Below, in pieces: positions 5,558 through 12,464 of a stretch of DNA of 21,875 nt. Where the stretch lies: the NCBI GenBank assembly GCA_044464175.1, contig JBIQLO010000048.1, positions 1 through 21,875 on the forward strand, written 5' to 3'. Positions within the stretch are counted from its first letter, which is position 1. Every line of letters begins with the position of its first letter. The translations under genes were made by a program, and so were the position numbers. The notes beneath the pieces were generated by a model. It was not told the origin of the DNA, did not search any database, and worked only from the letters and a program-made list of their open reading frames with translations. The DNA comes from JBIQLO01 sp044464175. Lineage in GTDB: Bacteria; Planctomycetota; Phycisphaerae; Tepidisphaerales; Tepidisphaeraceae.

Positions 5558-7993
5558 TTACTTCCCATACAGCAGCCGCGCCGGCCGATACAAGCCCCCC
5601 TCGCCGCCGATCGACCGCACGCGCACGGCAAAGTGGTTCTGGCCGGGCTTCAGCGCTTTGGTGATGTCGAACGTCTGGGGCTTTTTCCAGGCCTCCGGAT
5701 CGACCTTGGGGTCATACACATGCTCCCCCACCAGCTTGCCGTTGACATACACCCAGCAGCTTTCATCCACGCCCCCCAGCACCAGCTTCACGCGCTGCCC
5801 CGCCTTGGGCGCCGGTACGTCCACATCCAGCGAGTACCACCCGATCCCGACGTACTCATGCGTCACCGGATCGACCGGGTCATCCGACAGCAGCTGGCTG
5901 CCCCACCAGGTGGTCACGTTGATCGGCTGCCACTTGAGCTTCCGGGCCTCGGCCGCTTCGAACCACTTCTGCTTCTGCCCCACATCCTTGGGATCCACCT
6001 TGAACTGCCAGCTCAGCGGCAGCGCCACCACGCCCTTGTCCGCCTTGCCCGCCAGGTCGGTGTAGGTCTTGCTCAGGGGGCCCAGGTAATCGGCCATCTT
6101 CCGCCGCGCCAGGTTGGTGTAGAAGCCGGGGGCGTTGAGGGCAAAGCCCTCCACGTTCTTCTGCACGATCGCATCGCGCGCCTGGCAGGCCGCCACCGCG
6201 TTTTGCGCCAGGGTATGCACATCCCCCTTGCCCGCCCGCAGCGCCGCCGTCGCCTCCAGCACCCTCATCTGGGCGTCGGTGAAATCCAGCCCCGTCTCCA
6301 TGAACGCCAGGCGCTGGCGGTACAGGTCGCTTGTGGCCGCCTGCTTGGCGGCGTTCAGATCGGCCCGCAGCCCTTTGCGCATCTCGGCGTTGAAGACCTT
6401 CTGGAAAACCGGCAGGTTCTGATATCGGTTCAGGTCGGCCGCCTCGTTCACCAGCGTCACATATGCCTTTTCAATCGCGTCGAAATAGCGCGTCATGGCC
6501 GGGGCCGACGCCTTGCCGAAGGCCCGCTCGATGTAGTCCGCCTGCAGCGCCTTCACATCCGCGCGCGGGTTCCACGCCAGTTGCGCCAGCAGGTAATACT
6601 GCAGCCCCTGCGTGGACCAGTCGTTCTGGCAGCTGTCGATGTCCAGCGCCAGCAGATGATGATCGGCCAGGAAGGCGAAGTCCTCGCCGCTGCGCTGGGC
6701 AAAGAGGGCCGGCAGGCCCCACATGTAGTTGAACATGTTCGGCCGCCAGTAGAGGTGGGCCGCCTTCTGGGACCACTGCTCCCACAGCGCCATGTCCGAC
6801 TTCCGCGCTGAATCCTCCTTCGATCCCAACGGGGCGACGAACCCGACGATGATGTTGTCCATCAGGTTCACGTGCAGCGGCGGCGTCCGCGTGGCGCAGT
6901 ACGCCAGCACCGCCACATAGACCTGCCGGTCGGGCGCCAACTGCTTCAATCCCTCGGCCAGCTTGTTCCAGAATTTGGCGTACCGGTCGGTCAGCGCCAC
7001 GTGCTCCTTCTTCACGTTCTTCCAGTTCAACTCGATTTTGGGCCCATCCTTGGCATCCCAGGATTCGCACACCGGGCAGACGCAGAACCCGCTGTAGGCG
7101 CTGTCGTCAATGGCCGCGCTGAGCGCGTAAATCGAGGGGTACTTTTCCAGCCGCTCCTTCGCGTCCTGGAGCCACTGCTTCCAGACCGCCGGGTTGGACG
7201 GATCGATCTTCACCGTGCCGGGATTGGGATAGGGCGTGCGCGACCCGTCCGGCTGGAGCGCGAAATAATCCGGGTGCGCCTGCCCGTACTCCTTGTACCA
7301 GGTCGTGAAGGCGTGCCCGGCCCGCGCGATCCCCAGCGTCCGTCCGCCGCGCTGGCGGGCCAGCCACTGGCGCGACTGAAGGTCCAGGTCCTCCATCTTC
7401 TTGGTCAACTCGGCGTTGGCCCCCGGATAATAGGTCAGCGCCCGGGCGTGGTTGGCGATGCGAATCTCCCGGTCCACCAGTTGCGGCTGATACCGGTAGA
7501 CCTCATCCTTCAACTCGATCGTCTTCATCGGGACGATGTCCTCCCCCAGTTCCCCCGGCCACAGCCACCGCACCTTCAGGTCCCGCTGCAGGAAGGTATA
7601 GACCGCCTCGCGGGTCGCCGGCGTCAGGGTGATTTTGCCCACCACCACGTCGTTGCCCGCCAGCACCACGTCATCCCCCTTCACGGCGATGACGATCTGC
7701 TCGCGCTGGTCGAACTTCACCAGGTCCCGCAGGTCCTGGGGCATGGCCGGATTGGCCCCCAGCCAGATTTTCACCGGCTGCTTTTCATCCGCCTGGTGCG
7801 TGATCCCAACCTTCGCGCCGCTGATTTTTTTGAGATAGCCCGCCAGTTCCTTGGCCGCCGCCGCCGTTTCGCGCGGCGCATCGGCCGCCGTCACGATCTG
7901 GCAGCGCGCCTGCCCATTCTCCACCAGCACCGCCGCCGGGGCGACCCCGGCCATCCCCAACACCGCCGCCGCCGCAATTGCCCATCTCTTCAT
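5558..7993 (-). CDS. Secreted DUF4838 (glycoside-hydrolase-like) protein
   Basis: About 811 residues. The start at 7993 is chosen because it gives a clean signal peptide (MKRWAIAAAAVLGMAGVAPA, predicted cleavage near A20) and has AGGAACA upstream; an ATG 13 codons earlier would encode non-signal residues. The mature N-terminus (about 21-130: RETAAAAKELAGYLKKISGAKV, IWLGANP) resembles the alpha/beta N-terminal domain seen before GH20/GH67-type barrels. The middle (about 180-460: NPGTVKIDPSNPAVWKQW, ALSAAIDDSAYSGFCVCPVC) matches the DUF4838 type, a probable TIM-barrel carbohydrate-active module with no established substrate. The last 160 residues (YVGIGWYSLDVDVP, VYVNGKLVGEH, FAVRVRS) look like a galactose-binding-like jelly roll. 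It is last in the LacI-type regulator operon, so it is probably an exported glycan-binding or glycan-cleaving protein induced by its sugar. Confidence 0.87.
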   Translation of the reverse strand: MKRWAIAAAAVLGMAGVAPAAVLVENGQARCQIVTAADAPRETAAAAKELAGYLKKISGAKVGITHQADEKQPVKIWLGANPAMPQDLRDLVKFDQREQIVIAVKGDDVVLAGNDVVVGKITLTPATREAVYTFLQRDLKVRWLWPGELGEDIVPMKTIELKDEVYRYQPQLVDREIRIANHARALTYYPGANAELTKKMEDLDLQSRQWLARQRGGRTLGIARAGHAFTTWYKEYGQAHPDYFALQPDGSRTPYPNPGTVKIDPSNPAVWKQWLQDAKERLEKYPSIYALSAAIDDSAYSGFCVCPVCESWDAKDGPKIELNWKNVKKEHVALTDRYAKFWNKLAEGLKQLAPDRQVYVAVLAYCATRTPPLHVNLMDNIIVGFVAPLGSKEDSARKSDMALWEQWSQKAAHLYWRPNMFNYMWGLPALFAQRSGEDFAFLADHHLLALDIDSCQNDWSTQGLQYYLLAQLAWNPRADVKALQADYIERAFGKASAPAMTRYFDAIEKAYVTLVNEAADLNRYQNLPVFQKVFNAEMRKGLRADLNAAKQAATSDLYRQRLAFMETGLDFTDAQMRVLEATAALRAGKGDVHTLAQNAVAACQARDAIVQKNVEGFALNAPGFYTNLARRKMADYLGPLSKTYTDLAGKADKGVVALPLSWQFKVDPKDVGQKQKWFEAAEARKLKWQPINVTTWWGSQLLSDDPVDPVTHEYVGIGWYSLDVDVPAPKAGQRVKLVLGGVDESCWVYVNGKLVGEHVYDPKVDPEAWKKPQTFDITKALKPGQNHFAVRVRSIGGEGGLYRPARLLYGK

Positions 7994-8007
7994 AATTGTT
8001 CCTGTAG

Positions 8008-8025
8008 GGTGGGCCTTGGCCCACC
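8008..8025. repeat. 8-bp palindrome (GGTGGGCC-TT-GGCCCACC) in an operon leader
   Basis: A perfect 8-bp stem with a 2-nt spacer sits in the 43-nt gap between the proximal pseudopilin and the DUF4838 gene, just upstream of the Shine-Dalgarno of the latter. GTAGGGTGGGC-type palindromes are common dispersed intergenic elements in many bacteria. Here it could also act as an mRNA processing or stability hairpin that sets the expression ratio of the two genes. Confidence 0.6.
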
Positions 8026-8036
8026 AGCCCATTTTT

Positions 8037-8807
8037 TTACCACCGATCCCAGTAATTCTCGGTATGACTGTTCACACTGGTCATCTCGGCATACGGGTTG
8101 TCCCGATCCTTCACCCGGATCGAGGTCGCATGTCCGTCCACCCACAGAACATCCACCTGGTGATTGTGCCGCGCATCGGGCAGACGCCGCGCCGATGGGT
8201 CGCTGCCCAGGCTGTCGTCCACGCGGTGGTAACCGCGTACCTGCGTGTCTCCGCCCAGGGCAACCGGCTTGGTGTACAGGCAATCCGTCATCACGATCGT
8301 CTGCTCCGGGTGCTTGATCTGACTCCGCTTGGCCGGAATCTGGGCGCCCGGCGCATAACTCGGCGCCGTCAGTTGCCTGGAACTGGAAGTGGGCGTCTCC
8401 CCCAGGTTGGCGTAGTTGTACCCGTAGTCAATGTACGTCCAATAGCTGGAGGTCGGGACGGTCTTGGCCGGGTCCGTCGTCAGCGCGTCGAACGGCGAGG
8501 CATTGGTCATGCTCGGGCAGCGGTACAGCAGCGGCGTGGTCACCAGGTGCGCGTTGTAGAGAATCCCCGCCCATTCATCGTTGGTGCCCGCGGAATTGAC
8601 GATCGAGTACGGAACAAAATAGTCCCGGTACTGGTTGGCGTACATCTGGAACGCCTGCCCGATCTGCCGCAGATTGCTCAGGCACGACACCTGCTTGGCC
8701 GCCTCACGCGCCTTGTTCAAGGCCGGCAGCAGCATTGCGATCAGGATGCTGATGATCCCGATGACGACCAGCAGCTCCACCAGCGTGAACCCCTTTGCCC
8801 GTTTCAT
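8037..8807 (-). CDS. Prepilin-type (pseudopilin-like) protein with H-X9-DG motif
   Basis: About 256 residues. MKRAKG is followed by FTLVELLVVIGIISILIAML, a class III (type IV pilin / type II secretion) signal; prepilin peptidase would cut after G6 and leave Phe1 and the conserved Glu5. One N-terminal hydrophobic helix is followed by NKAREAAKQVSCLSNLRQIGQAFQMYANQ and a soluble domain. Near the C-terminus HNHQVDVLWVDGHA fits the H-X9-DG signature of the pseudopilin-like proteins expanded in planctomycetes and Lentisphaerota. ATG 8807 is chosen over 8831 because it gives the short basic leader. It is third in the operon, between the other pseudopilin (62-nt gap) and the DUF4838 gene (43-nt gap). 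The role is probably cell-surface or secretion-related; the exact function is unknown. Confidence 0.87.
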   Translation of the reverse strand: MKRAKGFTLVELLVVIGIISILIAMLLPALNKAREAAKQVSCLSNLRQIGQAFQMYANQYRDYFVPYSIVNSAGTNDEWAGILYNAHLVTTPLLYRCPSMTNASPFDALTTDPAKTVPTSSYWTYIDYGYNYANLGETPTSSSRQLTAPSYAPGAQIPAKRSQIKHPEQTIVMTDCLYTKPVALGGDTQVRGYHRVDDSLGSDPSARRLPDARHNHQVDVLWVDGHATSIRVKDRDNPYAEMTSVNSHTENYWDRW

Positions 8808-8869
8808 TCCATTCCACTTTCGCACAGTCACGAATTCATCTCTCTCTATCAGTGCCCGCCCGTCCGGCC

Positions 8870-9631
8870 TTAGTGGGGAACGCGGTCAAGATCGCGCGAC
8901 CAGAACGCGGTATACGGATCGGTCGGGAGTGTACAGATGTTCGGCCACCACGCCACATGCCCGTCCAGATAGGCGATATTCATGCCGCCGGCATTCGGAC
9001 TTTTGCCGCTGCCGCCGTGGCGCACCGCCGCGAAGGTGTAGCCCGAGGCGTACCCTGTGCTGACCCCGTAAGCGCTGGCGTAGGTGGCGTAATAGGGACG
9101 GGTGCCGCTGTCGCCGGAGCTGTCCGATTCCATCAGCAGCATCGTCTCGGTGGGATGCCGGTGGTTGCTCTTGCGCAGCTCACGACCGGTGGAATTGCCG
9201 CCAATGTAATAGTTGTACGCGTAGCCGTAGTACCAGTAGGTGCCCACCTGCTCCGAACCCTGGGCGGGGCAGCGATAAAGCGAATTGGCGACATTGGGCG
9301 GAACGGCGGCGTTGTATCCCACATATTCCTTGCCCGGCATCAACAGGGACTTCCCGGCCGAGCCGTCGGCCCGCCCGTAGGAATAGCTGATCTGGTTGCT
9401 GTAGACCCACGGCGTCACAGAGTAATTGATCAGGGCCGGGTAATATCCCCTGTTGTTCACCACGTACATCTCGAACATCATCCCCAGCTGCCGCATGCGC
9501 GACGCGCAACTGATCTTCGTCGCCGCCTGCCGGGCCTTGTTCAGCGCCGGCAGCAACATTGCGATCAGGACCGCTATGATCCCGATGACCACCAGCAGCT
9601 CCACCAGCGTAAACGCGTGTCTTCTGGACAT
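8870..9631 (-). CDS. Tyrosine-rich prepilin-type (pseudopilin-like) protein
   Basis: 253 residues. MSRRHA is followed by FTLVELLVVIGIIAVLIAML, so the -1 residue at the prepilin-peptidase site is Ala rather than the usual Gly; Glu5 is present. After the hydrophobic helix comes NKARQAATKISCASRMRQLGMMFEMY, similar to the neighbouring pseudopilin, which suggests the pair arose by duplication. The soluble domain has 25 Tyr (about 10 %), for example TYWYYGYAYNYYIGG and RPYYATYASAYG. Near the end VRHGG...GGMNIAYLDGHVAWW is a variant of the H-X9-DG motif with a longer spacer. A strong AAGGAG lies 5 nt before the ATG. It is the second gene of the operon, after the LacI-type regulator. A surface aromatic domain that contacts sugars is a reasonable guess only. 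Confidence 0.87.
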   Translation of the reverse strand: MSRRHAFTLVELLVVIGIIAVLIAMLLPALNKARQAATKISCASRMRQLGMMFEMYVVNNRGYYPALINYSVTPWVYSNQISYSYGRADGSAGKSLLMPGKEYVGYNAAVPPNVANSLYRCPAQGSEQVGTYWYYGYAYNYYIGGNSTGRELRKSNHRHPTETMLLMESDSSGDSGTRPYYATYASAYGVSTGYASGYTFAAVRHGGSGKSPNAGGMNIAYLDGHVAWWPNICTLPTDPYTAFWSRDLDRVPH

Positions 9632-9640
9632 GGCCGCTCC

Positions 9641-9689
9641 TTATTCAAAATTCCCAACGCTTCATTCATAATTCTTAATTCTTAATTCA
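9641..9689. repeat. Heptamer array NNATTCN (seven units)
   Basis: On the + strand the seven consecutive 7-mers are TTATTCA, AAATTCC, CAACGCT, TCATTCA, TAATTCT, TAATTCT and TAATTCA. Six of seven fit NNATTCN. The array starts next to the Shine-Dalgarno of the Tyr-rich pseudopilin and runs into the regulator gene, where it encodes the last residues (ELRIKNYE) and the stop codon. It is a short tandem heptamer repeat in an otherwise GC-rich region. Confidence 0.75.
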
Positions 9690-10735
9690 GCTCCCCCCGC
9701 CGACGCCCGCGCCACCAGCTGCATCGCGATCGTCTCCCGCCGCGGCCCGCCCGTCCCGTCGGCCAGGCGCTCAAAGATCATCCGCTCAATCGCCCCGGCC
9801 ACCGCCTCATCCCGCCGGTCCACGCTGGCCAGCGCCGGCGTCAGCCACTGCGAAAAAAGCGCGTTGTTGAACCCGATCACCGCCACCTGCTCCGGCACGC
9901 TCAGCCCGCGCTGCTTCAGCCACGACAGCGCCACCACCGCCCCCTCGTCGGTCGAGCACAGCAGGCAGTCGAAATCAAACGCCCCGTCGCGCGCCTCCAG
10001 CGTCCGATGATACGCCGCCATCAGCGGCTCCTCCCGCGTCACCGGTCCCCGCGCGTAGACCACCTCCAGCACCGAGTCGTCCCGAACGTCCATTCCCCGC
10101 CGGCGGCAGCGCCCCAGAAACGCCTCGATTTTCTCCCGGCCCCCGGCGGCCGAGATCAAAATCCCCGGCCGCCGGCGCCCCTGATCGGCAAAATGGTCCG
10201 CCGCCGCCTCCAGCGCGGCCAGCCGGTCATGGTGAATCCAGTCCAGCCCTCCCCGCGCGGGCGCGGGTTCCGGGCTGACCACCACCGCCGCCTCGAATTC
10301 CCCCAGTTGCCGCTCGATCTCCTCCGACAGGTGCGACCGGTTCATCAGTTGCACCACCACCCCATCCACCCGGCGCTGGCGAAAATCGACCAGTTGGCGC
10401 CCGATCACCTCCGGGTCCCCCAGGCTGTCCATCACATGCGCGGTGTATCCCCGCTTCTGCGCCCGCAGCACCAGGTTGCGCACCATTCCCTCGCTGGAGT
10501 GGGGTCCGGCCAACGACCAGAGCAGCCCCAGCGTCCGCGTCCGCGCGCCGCTGAGCCCCGCCGCCAGCGGATTGCGCACGTAATTCATGCGCCGGGCGAT
10601 CTCCAACACCTTTTGTCGCGTCTGTAATTTAATCCCGACCGACTCGGCCCGGTTGTTCAACACCAGGCTCACGGTCGTCGGGCTCAGCCCCGCCTCCTGA
10701 GCAATCAACCGATGTGTGGAAATACGGGAGGCCAT
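9662..10735 (-). CDS. LacI-family transcriptional regulator
   Basis: 357 residues. The N-terminal helix-turn-helix (about 5-30) reads THRLIAQEAGLSPTTVSLVLNN, followed by the linker TRQKVLEIARRMNYVRNPLAAGLSG, whose RNPLAAGL is the LacI hinge-helix pattern. The rest is a periplasmic-binding-protein-like effector domain (TLGLLWSLAGPHSSEGMV, RVDGVVVQLM, DCLLCSTDEGAVVALSWLKQRG, VAVIGFNNALFSQWLTPALASVD). It would bind a sugar-type effector and release its operators. TGGAG lies just before the ATG. Two LacI-type palindromes lie 11-45 nt upstream over the predicted promoter, so autoregulation is likely and would also control the three downstream genes. The last eight residues are encoded by an intergenic heptamer repeat, suggesting that repeat insertion replaced the original C-terminus. 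Confidence 0.92.
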   Translation of the reverse strand: MASRISTHRLIAQEAGLSPTTVSLVLNNRAESVGIKLQTRQKVLEIARRMNYVRNPLAAGLSGARTRTLGLLWSLAGPHSSEGMVRNLVLRAQKRGYTAHVMDSLGDPEVIGRQLVDFRQRRVDGVVVQLMNRSHLSEEIERQLGEFEAAVVVSPEPAPARGGLDWIHHDRLAALEAAADHFADQGRRRPGILISAAGGREKIEAFLGRCRRRGMDVRDDSVLEVVYARGPVTREEPLMAAYHRTLEARDGAFDFDCLLCSTDEGAVVALSWLKQRGLSVPEQVAVIGFNNALFSQWLTPALASVDRRDEAVAGAIERMIFERLADGTGGPRRETIAMQLVARASAGGAELRIKNYE

Positions 10736-10745
10736 AGAACTCCAT

Positions 10746-10759
10746 CTAATCCGCTATAG
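10746..10759. promoter_or_regulatory. LacI-type operator, proximal site
   Basis: CTAATCCGCTATAG is an imperfect palindrome with the central CG typical of LacI/GalR-family operators. Its left half is identical to that of the site at 10767-10780 (CTAAT). It would cover the predicted transcription start and the leader of the regulator gene. Confidence 0.6.
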
Positions 10760-10763
10760 ACTT

Positions 10764-10792
10764 AACCTAATTCGGCTTAGATGGCCTGTCAA
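10764..10792 (-). promoter_or_regulatory. Sigma70-type promoter of the regulator-pseudopilin operon
   Basis: On the minus strand a consensus -35 box TTGACA (10792-10787) is followed after 17 bp by TAGGTT (10769-10764) as a weaker -10. Predicted transcription would start near 10757, about 20 nt before the regulator ATG. Both LacI-type operators overlap this promoter, consistent with repression. Confidence 0.65.
10767..10780. promoter_or_regulatory. LacI-type operator, distal site
   Basis: CTAATTCGGCTTAG fits CTAANNCGNNTTAG, a palindrome around a central CG. Its centre is exactly 21 bp, about two helical turns, from the centre of the site at 10746-10759, which places both on the same face of the DNA. 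It overlaps the -10 box and the spacer of the predicted promoter. Confidence 0.65.
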
Positions 10793-10953
10793 CAAGAAAA
10801 TACGGCTCCCCGCCCCGGGTGGCCGAGGCGGTTCCAGCCCTCTTGCCCTGATCTTTACTCCTTCGTCGCCGGCCCAATGACACCCGCTTTCATTTCTTCC
10901 CTTCGCGCCCGTTCTCCCGGCGCGATAGAACGAACCCTCCAACGAAAGGCCGC

Positions 10954-12333
10954 ATGCTCATCGACTTCCCCTACCCCGGCTACGAACAGATTCAGCCCGT
11001 TGAGGTCCCCTCCCCCAACCTCATGGGCGTCTTCACCCCCCGCCATTACCCCCACGTGGATGAATCGCAGGTCTTGAAGGAGGGCCTGGCCCACCCCATC
11101 GACGCCCCGCCCCTGCGCCAGGCCGCCCAAGATGCCAAAAACGTCCTGATCCTCATCGACGACGCCACGCGCATGACCCCCACGGGCCGCATCCTCCCCC
11201 ACGTGCTGGATGAGCTCCACGCCGCCGGCATCGCCGACCGCCACATCGAATTCATCCAGGCCGTCGGCACCCATCGCCCCATGAAGCCGGAGGAACTGCG
11301 GAAAAAGCTCGGTCCCTATGCCGATCAATTCAAAGTCCACGAGCACCATTACCAGGATGAATCCTCCCTGGCCGACTTCGGCAAGACCACCGACGGCACC
11401 CCAGTCACCTGCAACAAGATCGTCAGGGACTTCGACTTTATCCTGGGCATCGGCGCCATCCTCCCCCACCGCGTCAAAGGGATGAGCGGGGGCGCCAAGA
11501 TCATGTTCCCCGGCATCTCCGGGGCGCCGATGATGGACCGCAACCAGTGGGAAGCCTCCATGACCATGAGCGAAACCGTCATGGGCATCCCCGAAAACCC
11601 CATGCGCCTTCGCATGGAGGAGGCCGCCCGCCTCGCCGGGCTCGATTACATCGTCAACGTCGTCTACGACACCACCCTGAAGGTCGTCGGCTGCTTCGCC
11701 GGCGACATCGTCGCCGCCCACCGCCACGGCTGCCTCAAGGCGCGCGAAGTCTACGCCGTCCACCTCCCCACCCGCTGCGACATCCTCATCATCGACTCCC
11801 ACTCGGCCGACCGCGATTTCTGGCAATCCGCCAAGGGCCCCTACGCCGGCACCATGGCCGTCCGCGATGGTGGCTCCCTCATCCTCGTCAGCCCCAACCC
11901 CGAGGGCGTCGCCTCGAACCACAAAAACCTGCTGGAAATCGGCTACAGGCCCCACGCCGAGCTGGTGAAGATGGCCCAGTCCGGCCAGGTGAAGGATTTC
12001 GTCGGCTTCGCCATTCTCTGCGATGTGGCCCAGATCGTGGACAAGACCGACTGCATCATGTGCTCCCCCGGCGTCAGCCCCCAGGAAGCGCAGAAGATCG
12101 GCTTCCGCCACGCCGACAACGCCGCCGACGCCCTGAGGATGGCCTTTGAAAAACAGGGCCAGGACGCCCGCGTCGCCGTCATCCGCTTCGGCGGCCATGC
12201 CCTGCCCATCGTGGATGATGAAACCGCCAACCGCGTCGCCGACCTCCAGTCCGGCTCCACCCACACGGGGCACGCCGCCGCCAAACCCGAAGCGTCTTCT
12301 GTCCCCTCTCCCGGTACGCCGGGAGAGGGTTAG
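10954..12333 (+). CDS. LarA-family (lactate racemase-like, DUF2088) protein
   Basis: 459 residues, homologous to the nickel-pincer (NPN) racemase/epimerase LarA. Visible motifs are LIDDATRMTP (R73), VGTHRPMKPEE (H107), ILPHRVKGMSGGAKIMFPG (H172 and K182). These correspond closely to Arg75, His108, His174 and the cofactor-anchoring Lys184 of Lactobacillus plantarum LarA. The position expected for the nickel ligand His200 reads N197-Q198, so that His appears to be missing. The substrate is probably another 2-hydroxyacid, not necessarily lactate. GAAAGG before the ATG is a good ribosome-binding site. The last residues (SSVPSPGTPGEG) and the stop are encoded by a palindromic intergenic repeat. 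It is divergent from the LacI-type regulator and could share its control; larB, larC and larE, needed to make the cofactor, are not in the window. Confidence 0.88.
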   Translation: MLIDFPYPGYEQIQPVEVPSPNLMGVFTPRHYPHVDESQVLKEGLAHPIDAPPLRQAAQDAKNVLILIDDATRMTPTGRILPHVLDELHAAGIADRHIEFIQAVGTHRPMKPEELRKKLGPYADQFKVHEHHYQDESSLADFGKTTDGTPVTCNKIVRDFDFILGIGAILPHRVKGMSGGAKIMFPGISGAPMMDRNQWEASMTMSETVMGIPENPMRLRMEEAARLAGLDYIVNVVYDTTLKVVGCFAGDIVAAHRHGCLKAREVYAVHLPTRCDILIIDSHSADRDFWQSAKGPYAGTMAVRDGGSLILVSPNPEGVASNHKNLLEIGYRPHAELVKMAQSGQVKDFVGFAILCDVAQIVDKTDCIMCSPGVSPQEAQKIGFRHADNAADALRMAFEKQGQDARVAVIRFGGHALPIVDDETANRVADLQSGSTHTGHAAAKPEASSVPSPGTPGEG

Positions 12334-12341
12334 GGTGAGGG
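12304..12341. repeat. Palindromic intergenic repeat (CCCTCTCCCGG hairpin plus TTAGGGTGAGGG)
   Basis: An 11-bp perfect stem (12304-12314 with 12319-12329, loop TACG) is followed by TTAGGGTGAGGG. This composite is recognisable as a dispersed repeat present in many unrelated bacterial genomes. It overlaps the 3' end of the larA-like gene, providing its stop codon and the peptide PSPGTPGEG. No T-tract follows, so intrinsic termination is doubtful. Confidence 0.7.
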
Positions 12342-12415
12342 CCGGATGCCGCGATATCCGCCCACCGCTTACCCGAACCTGCCAGTCCGCCCGCCTCGCG
12401 CGTTCCGTCGCTCCT

Positions 12416-12443
12416 TCATGTCTTGATGTTTTATGTCTTCACG
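12416..12443. repeat. Degenerate heptamer array NNNATGT
   Basis: On the + strand TCATGTC, TTGATGT, TTTATGT and CTTCACG run in 7-nt register just before the PfkB kinase gene. Only the core ATGT is shared and the fourth copy is poor. It resembles the arrays at 3560-3650, 5526-5553 and 9641-9689 in period, not in unit sequence. Confidence 0.45.
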
Positions 12444-12464
12444 TTTCGGTTATCGTAGCCCCCC

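Noticed and set aside
10807..10850. tRNA-like stretch (GGTGGCCGAGGCGGTTCCAG) between the LacI-type regulator and the LarA homologue
   Set aside because: It resembles pieces of a serine/leucine tRNA D- or T-arm, but no anticodon arm, acceptor stem or properly paired T-stem could be found.
10855..12273. 472-codon open frame on the minus strand
   Set aside because: Antisense to the LarA homologue, with no domain-like motif; the LarA frame has clear catalytic motifs.
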